Below are positions 39,236-46,338 of a DNA stretch of 64,000 bases, in pieces (position 1 is the stretch's first letter; each line of letters begins with the position of its first letter). The position numbers and the translations under genes were made by a program. The notes under the pieces were generated by a model. That model had not been told where the DNA came from, did no database searches, and was given only the letters and a program-made list of their open reading frames with translations. The DNA is from an uncultured Alistipes sp. (GTDB lineage: Bacteria; Bacteroidota; Bacteroidia; Bacteroidales; Rikenellaceae), in NCBI GenBank assembly GCA_947364365.1, contig CANASP010000002.1, positions 82,070 to 146,069 of the forward strand. The letters run 5' to 3'.

Positions 39236-41191
39236 TTACTCCTCCTCTACCTGCCAGTCGTAGTTCTGAACCATCAGCGGGTTACGACGGACATCGGCAT
39301 CGGGAATAGGCATGAAATAGTGACGGGGCTCGAAGTAGCGCGTCTGCATGACGACCTTCTCGAAGAACTCGGGAGCGTCGCTGCGGTAGTTGAGTCCGTG
39401 CAGGTCGCCGCCCTCGCCGCCTTTGTGGTAGGTCGGGTAGATCCAGCCGTCGCCCACGGCCATGTCGGCCACCTTCCAGCGGCGCACATCGAAGAAGTGG
39501 CTCGACTCGAGCGCCAGCTCGACCAGACGCTCGCGGCGTACCAGGTTGATGACGTCGTAGTTGCGCGCCACGTAGTCGACGCGGTCGAAGCCGTTGGGAT
39601 CCTTGCCCGTGCCGTACTCGGGAACGCCCGCACGGCGACGGATGTAGTTGAGCTGCTCGATGGCGCCAGGCGTGTCGCCGCACTCGGCCAGTGCCTCGGC
39701 GTAGCCAAGGTACATGTCACCCAGACGCAGGTTGTTCGAGTAGTGGTTGTCGCGGCCGACCTCCTTCGACGAACGGGCTGCCTTGCGGAAACCGTAGCCG
39801 GTGTAGGGGGCGTCGTGGCCCATCTTCTGGTTACCCGAGTTGCCGTTGTAGAAGAGCTCGGTGGTCACCTCGCCGGCAGTGGTCTCGGTGTTGAGCCACG
39901 TCGAACCGTTGTAGGTCACGCAGACGTAGAAGCGCGGATCGCGGTGCTCCCACTGCTTCAGGGTGAGGTTCGTGTTTGCCTTGAAGTAGTTGCGGCTCGG
40001 CACGACGGGGTCGTTGTAGTCCACGTCCGAACCGTACTTGCTCTCGTCGGGCACACCCGTGTACTCGTTCTTCTGGTAGTCGGGGTCGTCGTCGATGCGC
40101 AGACCCTTGTCGGTGAAGAAGAGGTCGACGAGCTCCTGGCTCACGCCGAAGCCCAGACCGCCGCGGATCTCGCCGACGTCGGTCTGACGGTGACCCGGCG
40201 TCACGGCGTAGTTCAGGTCGCCGTGCCATACGTTCTTGGCGCAGATGTTCTCCTTGCTGGCGTGGTAGCAGCCCGTGGTGATCTGGCGATACGACTCGTA
40301 GAAGTCGGTCTTGCCGTCGGTGGTCACCGTGTGCAGCTCGTAGTAGGTCGGGACGAACTCATCGAAGAAGGCCTTGTAGGCGTCGCGCGCCGTCTCCCAC
40401 TTCTTGGGATCGTAGGTCTGGGGGAAGAGGTGCGTGCCGTCCGGGTTGACCAGGCTGCCGTACATCGTGTTGCCGTTGTAGAGCGGGCTGGCGGCGTAGA
40501 GCAGCACCTTGGCCTTGTAGGCCTTGCAGGTACCGCGGTCGATACGGGTGAAGTTGGTACCCGTGTACTTGGCGGGCAGTTCGGCAGCGGCGGCGTCGAA
40601 CTCCGAAACGATGTAGTCGATGCACTCGTCGACGGTGTTACGTGCGCGGAGCAGCGAGCCGAGCTCCATGCCCGGATCCATCGGCTCGTCGCCCAGCAGG
40701 ACGATGGGGCCGTAGGAGCGGAACAGGTGGAAGTAGTAGAGGGCGCGCAGCGCACGGGCCTGGGCCTTCCATACGGTCTTCTCCGTCTCGGTGATCTCGG
40801 GGTTCATGTCCACGTTCTGGATGAAGGTCGAGGCCTTGTTGATACCCTGGTAGAAGTGGTCGTACCAGAAGGTCACGTAGCTCGACGAAGCGGAGGTCTG
40901 GTTGAGGTTCCACTTGTGGCTGTTATGCCAGTCCCAGCTCCAGTTGGCCTCGATCGAACCGGCCATCCACACGCCGCCGTAACGGTCCGAGTAGTTGGTG
41001 TAGAAACGCTCGCCGGTGCAGTCGTCGGTGATGTAGGTATAGACGTTGTTGAGGAACTGCTCGGTCTTGGTACGCGACTGGAACGTGTCGTTCAGGTCCA
41101 GCTGCACACCGGGAATCTCCTCGAAGAAGTCGCAGCCGACCATACCGAACATCGCCAGGGCCAGCGCTCCCGTTTTTATGATTTTGTTCAT
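39236..41191 (-). CDS. SusD/RagB-family outer-membrane lipoprotein
   Basis: The 651-residue lipoprotein has the lipobox MVGC followed by DFFEE. The family helices are clear: TEQFLNNVYTYI, then WYDHFYQGINKASTFI, KAQARALRALYYFHLFRSYG and LRLGDMYLGYAEALAECG near the C terminus, ending RRNPLMVQNY. SusD proteins cap the SusC barrel and bind the glycan. It lies 19 bases after susC in the expected order. The start at 41191 gives a standard signal peptide; an ATG four codons upstream is possible. Confidence 0.95.
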   Translation of the reverse strand: MNKIIKTGALALAMFGMVGCDFFEEIPGVQLDLNDTFQSRTKTEQFLNNVYTYITDDCTGERFYTNYSDRYGGVWMAGSIEANWSWDWHNSHKWNLNQTSASSSYVTFWYDHFYQGINKASTFIQNVDMNPEITETEKTVWKAQARALRALYYFHLFRSYGPIVLLGDEPMDPGMELGSLLRARNTVDECIDYIVSEFDAAAAELPAKYTGTNFTRIDRGTCKAYKAKVLLYAASPLYNGNTMYGSLVNPDGTHLFPQTYDPKKWETARDAYKAFFDEFVPTYYELHTVTTDGKTDFYESYRQITTGCYHASKENICAKNVWHGDLNYAVTPGHRQTDVGEIRGGLGFGVSQELVDLFFTDKGLRIDDDPDYQKNEYTGVPDESKYGSDVDYNDPVVPSRNYFKANTNLTLKQWEHRDPRFYVCVTYNGSTWLNTETTAGEVTTELFYNGNSGNQKMGHDAPYTGYGFRKAARSSKEVGRDNHYSNNLRLGDMYLGYAEALAECGDTPGAIEQLNYIRRRAGVPEYGTGKDPNGFDRVDYVARNYDVINLVRRERLVELALESSHFFDVRRWKVADMAVGDGWIYPTYHKGGEGGDLHGLNYRSDAPEFFEKVVMQTRYFEPRHYFMPIPDADVRRNPLMVQNYDWQVEEE

Positions 41192-41210
41192 ACTGATTTT
41201 CATTTAGGCA

Positions 41211-44200
41211 TTAGAAATTGAACTTCACACCGATCGAGTAGCTCGACGTGTTGGGATAGGAGGTACCGTTGTTGGTGTTGAGCTCCGGATCCCACAGCTT
41301 GAAGTCGGAAATGGTGAACAGGTTGGTACCCATGACGTAGATCGAGGCGTCCTTGAGGAAGCACTTGTTCAGCCAGCGGTCGGGCAGACGGTAGGAGATC
41401 GTCAGGTGCTTCAGGCGCAGGAAGCCCACGTCCTTCTGCCACCAGGTGCTCGTCTGCGTGTTGTTGGTGTTCGACTCTCCGTTGTAGGTCAGACGGGGAT
41501 AGAACACATCGGTGTTGGTCGGGTTCTCGGGGCTCCAGCGGTCGCCGATGTTGTCGTAGAGGTTGTCCAGACCGTTCTGGCCCGAGAAGGGATGGATCGA
41601 ACGGCCCGAGAGGCAACGGTCGGCCTTGGCGATACCCTGGAACAGGGCGCCGATCGAGAAGTTGTGCACCTGGAGGTCGAAGCCGAAGCCGTAGTAGATC
41701 TGCGGCACGTCGCCCTGGCCGATCAGGCACTTGTCGTTGTCGTCGATACGGCCGTCGCCGTTCAGGTCGCGGTACTTGATGTCGCCCGGATAGAGCTTAC
41801 CGAACTGCGTGGCGTGCTCGTCGATCTCCTCCTGGCTGGTGAACAGACCGTCGGCGATATAGCCCCAGCGACCGTTGATGTTGGTGCCGCGGGTCTCCAG
41901 CCACGGGTAGGCGGGTGCCGGGGTGTCGTCCTCGACGATCTTGTCCTTGTTCCATGCGAAGTTACCGCGAACGGAGAGCATGACGTGCTTGCCGAGAGGC
42001 TGCGTGTACTCGAGCTGAGCCTCGATACCCTTGTTCTCCACGATACCCAGGTTGGCGTAGGGATTCTCCACGAAACCGGCGTACTCGGGGATGACGCGAC
42101 GGCGCAGGAAGATCTTGTCGCGGTACTCGTGGAAGAGATCCACGGTCAGCGACAGGCGGTCGTTGAGGAAGTTGATGTCGATACCGAGGTCCTGCTTGCG
42201 CGAGCGGGCCCACGATACGTCGACGCCGTACTTCGAGATACCCCAGCCGCTGGTCAGACCGTACGACTCGCCGAAGCGGCCGCCGTACTGCGAATCCATG
42301 ATGGCCTGGTACATGAAACGACGGTCGGTCGTCGTGTCGCTACCTACCCAACCGATCGTGTAGCGCAGCTTGAGGTAGGATACGGGATTGTTCGGACCCC
42401 AGAACTTCTCGTTGGAGAGCACCCAGCCCAGACCGAATGCGGGGAAGGTACCGTAGCGGTTCTCGGGCGAGAAGTTCTCCGAACCGTTGATACCGAGGTT
42501 GCCCTCGATGAAGTAGCGGTCGTCGTAGGAGTAGGTCAGACGGGCGGCGATACCCTTGTTCTTATAGGGCAGCGAACCCACCTTGTCGCTGGTCGTCAGG
42601 TCGCGGTAGATCTTCTGGTTGTAGAGCAGCAGACCGCCCACGCGGTGACGGCCGAAGGCGCGGTCGTAGTTGAGCGCCGCCTCAAGGTAGATCGTGCGGT
42701 TCGCAGCCGAGCCCTGGGAGAAGTCGAGCACCTGGTTGCCCTGACGGACACGGTCGGTGCGGTAGTTGCCCTCCTCGTCGAACATCGTATCCTCCAGCCA
42801 GAGGCCCGTATTGGGATCCTTCGAGCCGGCGAAGTAGTACATGTCGTCCCAACGGTTGTAGTTGAGCGTACGCGAGTTATAGGCGTCGAATGCCAGCAGG
42901 GCCGTGATGTTCAGACCCTTCAGGCCCTCGGTGAAGCCCAGGTCCTGCGTCACGCGGATGTTGGAGTTGAGCGTGTTCTTGAACTCCTGGTAGTAACCGC
43001 GCAGGGCGAGGTCCATGTAGGGGTTGCGCAGGTCGCCGTTGGGGCTCAGACCCGAAAGCGAGCCGTCGGGCATGGTCTTGGGCAGATAGACGGGGTTGAT
43101 CTCCATCGACGACGAGAAGAGCGTCGCTGCGCTCTGCTGCGGATAGTGGCCCGTCGACAGATAACCCGACATACCGATATCGACCGTCGTCGTCTTGGTA
43201 GGCTTCAGGTTGACGTTGGTCGTGAAGTTGTATCGGTCGTAGTTCATTTCGGTGTTGTAGTTCTCCAGCTCGAAGTTGCGGGTCATACCCGTCTCGTTGT
43301 AGTAGCTCAGAGAAACGTAGTAGTTGGCGCTGGGCAGACCGCCTCGGATGCTCACGTTGGCGCGGCGGTTGTGGCCCCAGTCCTTGAAGATCTCCTTCAT
43401 CCAGTCGACGGCCGGATAGAGATACTCGTTGTACATGCGGGGGTTGTCGTTGGGCAGCACGCCGTGGGCCTTCTTCGTAGCCACGATGTACTCGGGCGAG
43501 TAGAGCGGGCGGGCCGTGGGGTTGACGTTGGCATAAGCCTCGTTGGCAACCGTCATATAGGTATAGGCGTCGGCCATCTTCGGCACGTTGGTCATGCGCG
43601 TGAAGCTCTCGTAGTAGTCGAGGCTGATCGACGGCTTGCCCACCTTACCGGGCTTGGTCTTGATGATGATGACACCGTTGGCACCGCGCACACCGTAAAC
43701 GGCCGTCGCCGAAGCGTCCTTGAGCACGGTGAACGACTCGATGTCCTCGGGGTCGATGTTGTTGAAGCTGCGCTCCACGCCGTCGACCAGCACCAGCGGC
43801 GCCGAGCTCTGACCGGCGAGGGTCGAGATACCGCGGATCCAGATATCCGAATCGTCGTGGCCCGGCTCGCCGCTGCGCTGTACCGAAACGACACCGGCGA
43901 TGCGGCCCGAGATGGCCGACGAAAGGTTACCCGTGGGGATCTTGATATCCTCCGAACGCATCACCGACTGGGCGCCGACCACCGACACCTTACGCTGGCG
44001 ACCGTAACCTACGACCACGAGCTCGTCCATCACCGACACGTCCTCGGCCAGCGTCACGTCGATGAGCTTGCGTGCACCCACGCGCTCCTCCGTACCCTTG
44101 TAACCAAGGAACGAGAAGACCAGGATGGGATCCTCGCTTTTCAGACGGAGCGTGTACTGGCCGTTCACGTCCGTAATGGCGGCGTTCTGCGTGCCCTTCT

Positions 44201-44357
44201 CCAGGACCGTAGCACCAGCCATCAACTCACCTTTTTCGTTCGTGACGCGACCCGTGACGGTTGCGTTCTGAGCAGCGGCCGGAAGGGCTGCCGTCAGCAC
44301 GAACAACAGACAAACCGCTGTCGCGAATTGTCTGACCTTGTCATAGCATTTCCTCAT
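41211..44357 (-). CDS. SusC/RagA-family TonB-dependent transporter
   Basis: The 1048-residue outer-membrane barrel imports oligosaccharides with TonB energy. A signal peptide ends at PAAAQ. A CarboxypepD_reg-like domain follows (about 30-110, VTGRVTNEKGELMAGATV, DVNGQYTL). The plug domain (about 120-240) includes VVGYGRQRK, the SusC box AVYGVRGANGVIIIKTK and PLVLVDGVER. The last residues VKFNF form the aromatic C-terminal signal of barrel proteins. It is the first gene of the PUL operon, with a -7 box 44 bases upstream, and pairs with the adjacent SusD. Confidence 0.96.
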   Translation of the reverse strand: MRKCYDKVRQFATAVCLLFVLTAALPAAAQNATVTGRVTNEKGELMAGATVLEKGTQNAAITDVNGQYTLRLKSEDPILVFSFLGYKGTEERVGARKLIDVTLAEDVSVMDELVVVGYGRQRKVSVVGAQSVMRSEDIKIPTGNLSSAISGRIAGVVSVQRSGEPGHDDSDIWIRGISTLAGQSSAPLVLVDGVERSFNNIDPEDIESFTVLKDASATAVYGVRGANGVIIIKTKPGKVGKPSISLDYYESFTRMTNVPKMADAYTYMTVANEAYANVNPTARPLYSPEYIVATKKAHGVLPNDNPRMYNEYLYPAVDWMKEIFKDWGHNRRANVSIRGGLPSANYYVSLSYYNETGMTRNFELENYNTEMNYDRYNFTTNVNLKPTKTTTVDIGMSGYLSTGHYPQQSAATLFSSSMEINPVYLPKTMPDGSLSGLSPNGDLRNPYMDLALRGYYQEFKNTLNSNIRVTQDLGFTEGLKGLNITALLAFDAYNSRTLNYNRWDDMYYFAGSKDPNTGLWLEDTMFDEEGNYRTDRVRQGNQVLDFSQGSAANRTIYLEAALNYDRAFGRHRVGGLLLYNQKIYRDLTTSDKVGSLPYKNKGIAARLTYSYDDRYFIEGNLGINGSENFSPENRYGTFPAFGLGWVLSNEKFWGPNNPVSYLKLRYTIGWVGSDTTTDRRFMYQAIMDSQYGGRFGESYGLTSGWGISKYGVDVSWARSRKQDLGIDINFLNDRLSLTVDLFHEYRDKIFLRRRVIPEYAGFVENPYANLGIVENKGIEAQLEYTQPLGKHVMLSVRGNFAWNKDKIVEDDTPAPAYPWLETRGTNINGRWGYIADGLFTSQEEIDEHATQFGKLYPGDIKYRDLNGDGRIDDNDKCLIGQGDVPQIYYGFGFDLQVHNFSIGALFQGIAKADRCLSGRSIHPFSGQNGLDNLYDNIGDRWSPENPTNTDVFYPRLTYNGESNTNNTQTSTWWQKDVGFLRLKHLTISYRLPDRWLNKCFLKDASIYVMGTNLFTISDFKLWDPELNTNNGTSYPNTSSYSIGVKFNF

Positions 44358-44400
44358 AATTTTAAGTTTAGGTTTAGTGATAGGTTAAAAATGCTGAAAC

Positions 44401-44408
44401 CAAAATTA
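44401..44408 (-). promoter_or_regulatory. -7 box TAATTTTG of the PUL operon
   Basis: This perfect minus-strand TAnnTTTG lies 44 bases before the susC start in an AT-rich patch. No -33 TTTG is present, as expected for a promoter that needs an activator. Confidence 0.65.
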
Positions 44409-44935
44409 TAAGGATATTTCTCGCCGGGCGTGCCTCCCAGCGCCAATTTTCCGTCAAAATTCAGCACGGTCGTCCGGAGCACTCGCAAGGCGACGAGTGC
44501 ACACCGCACAACGATGATTCACAGATCGATAGATTGATGCCAAGCGAAACAGTGCACACCCGCGTGTGCCGCCGTTGCACACCGTGCTCTCGATCGGGAT
44601 ACGCATTTGGAGCATCGAAGAGCGGCGATTCGGCCCGACGAAGCGCATGCGGCCGGCGCGGAGCGGGGCCGGCGAAGGGATCGGCCGAACGGGACGGGGA
44701 AAGGGAGAGAGCGGACAACGGGCCGGGCGCAGGCCGCGGACCGAAGAGGGGAAAGAGCCCGGCGCAGGCGGCGGGCAGAGCGAGGCGGAGAGCCCGAAAG
44801 AGCGAAGAGGCGGCACGGCCCGAGAGGCCCAGCGCAACCGAGAAACCGGAAACTCCGAAGAACCGGACGCATCCGAAGATACGGCGCTGCCGAATAAGGG
44901 CCAAACACAGCCTCCGAATAGGCGGGGTGGCCGAC

Positions 44936-45026
44936 GACCGGAAGCAACCGCCACCGCCCAAAAACGCCGGGAACGGCCGATGACCGGAAGCAACCGCCAC
45001 CGCCGAAAACCGCCGGGAACTGCCGA
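44936..45026. repeat. Two direct copies of a 46-bp unit
   Basis: Both copies begin GACCGGAAGCAACCGCCACC and continue with a C/A-rich stretch and CGCCGGGAAC. They differ by a few substitutions and one indel. Confidence 0.7.
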
Positions 45027-45068
45027 AGACCGGGGGGGGCATTCGGGGGGGGGAAAGCCGACCGGTCG

Positions 45069-46337
45069 TTATTCGGCCTCGGGATCGTCCATCTCGCCGT
45101 CGTCCCGGTCCGCGGCCCTGTCATTCCCCCCCCCACCCGGGACGGACTCCTTGCCGCCCAGATTGCGGTAGGCGCTGGGGGTCATGCCGTACTTGGCGGA
45201 GAACTCGCGGTAGAGATACGAGCGGCTGGTGATGCCGATCTCGGACATGACATCCTTGACCGACATCCGTCCGTCGAGCAGCAACATGGCGGCCTTCTCC
45301 AGCCGGTAGTTCTTGATGAACTCGGCGGGCGAACAGTCGGAGATCTCCTTGAACAGGCGGTAGAATTTGCGCGGGCTCATCGCCAGACGGTCGGCGATGA
45401 AGGTCGAACCGAGATTCTCGCGGTCGATATGCTCCTCGATGATCGAGACGATGCGGCGGATGAACTCGGCCTGCTCCCGCGTGGTGCAGGTGACGAGCCC
45501 GGCGATGCTCTCGGTGATGCCGTCGAGCGGGATCTGGCGGGCATCCGTCCGCCCGAGAATCGCCTTGTCCACGATCTCGCGCAGGAAGACGACATCCTGA
45601 GGCAACATGACGAACGAATCGGCCTGCATGATGAGCCGGCGTTGGATATCGGTACGGGCATTCCAGGAGAGCAGCAGCACGAAGGCCGTGCGCGCCAGCC
45701 GGTTGCGATTGCCGGAGATGAACTCCAGGAAGGTCTCCTCGGCTCCGGCGTACATCGCCATATCGACGACGAGCGCCGCCGGTCGCAGGGTCTCCATCAC
45801 CTCCAGCGCCTGCTGGACGCTCCGCACCTGCCGCACCTCGTACCCTTCGGCGAGGATGCACTCGACCTGCCAGAACATTTCGTCGCGGTCCTCCAGCACC
45901 ACCACGCTCTTGCGGCCCGCCTCGGGCTGCCGTTCGGCGGCGGGCAGGAACGAGAAACTCAGCTCCTGCTCGCTCTGCGAGTAGGCCACCACGGGCGTCA
46001 GCTGCCGGAGCATCGCCCCGACGAAGCGTTGCAGCAGCCCCAGTTCGAAGGCCGCATCCGCCCCCTTCGGTATCGGGGCGAGCCCGGCCGGCTCGCCCCG
46101 GAGGCTCTCGTGGAGCCGGCGGAGCAGGCTCCGCGAGGGCGTGCGGTAGGTCAGGGTCAGCATCCCGTCGGTCTCCGAGGCCGTCACCGTGACGCGCTTG
46201 GCTCCGGCGACGAACAGATAGATATAGCTGAAGAGGATCCGCAGCGCATTGCGGTAGACCGGGAATCGGAACTCCTTGGGGATCTCGACCTCGACATTGC
46301 TCAGATCGACGCCGCGCTTCATCAGCGGGAACATCAC
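45069..46337 (-). CDS. Hybrid regulator, C-terminal part (pseudo-kinase, receiver, AraC domain)
   Basis: 422 codons in a different frame from the sensor half. The first ~130 residues look like a histidine-kinase ATPase domain that lost its N-box and glycine-rich boxes. Residues 143-260 are a receiver: ED at 149-150, Asp192 in ALVVDMAMY, Ser224; the conserved Lys is replaced (SFVMLPQ). Residues about 285-390 are an AraC HTH (STFIADRLAMSPRKFYRLFK, MSVKDVMSEIGITSRSYLYREF). Upstream in-frame codons back to the C tract read LASFVYAAPTALRSISDE, so this is the continuation of 46339-49116 rather than a separate gene. On its own it would be cytosolic and lack the sensor. A GTG/ATG at its start could allow weak separate initiation. 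Confidence 0.85.
   Translation of the reverse strand: MMFPLMKRGVDLSNVEVEIPKEFRFPVYRNALRILFSYIYLFVAGAKRVTVTASETDGMLTLTYRTPSRSLLRRLHESLRGEPAGLAPIPKGADAAFELGLLQRFVGAMLRQLTPVVAYSQSEQELSFSFLPAAERQPEAGRKSVVVLEDRDEMFWQVECILAEGYEVRQVRSVQQALEVMETLRPAALVVDMAMYAGAEETFLEFISGNRNRLARTAFVLLLSWNARTDIQRRLIMQADSFVMLPQDVVFLREIVDKAILGRTDARQIPLDGITESIAGLVTCTTREQAEFIRRIVSIIEEHIDRENLGSTFIADRLAMSPRKFYRLFKEISDCSPAEFIKNYRLEKAAMLLLDGRMSVKDVMSEIGITSRSYLYREFSAKYGMTPSAYRNLGGKESVPGGGGNDRAADRDDGEMDDPEAE
45126..45134. repeat. C9 tract in the 3' end of the regulator gene
   Basis: Nine C on the plus strand encode Gly residues in SVPGGGGND near the C terminus. Slippage here would change only the last 20 or so residues. Confidence 0.7.
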
Positions 46338-46338
46338 C

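Larger units (their letters stand above)
44358..45068. other. 711-bp intergenic region between the PUL operon and its regulator
   Basis: No gene is supported; long open frames occur in several frames and are low-complexity. It holds the susC promoter, a purine-rich plus strand at about 44690-44880, two direct copies of a 46-bp unit (44936-44981 and 44982-45026) and two G runs of eight and nine near 45031-45053. A binding site for the regulator should lie near 44410-44480 but cannot be recognised. Confidence 0.6.

Noticed and set aside
45126-45134. C9 tract in the regulator 3' end as the cause of its inactivation
   Set aside because: The frame is intact through this tract and slippage would affect only the last residues. 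The decisive tract is at 46391-46400.
44454-45171. Several overlapping open frames of 100-200 codons on both strands upstream of susC
   Set aside because: All are low-complexity (Arg, Pro, Ala, Gly), overlap each other and contain direct repeats and G runs. No start region or domain supports any of them.
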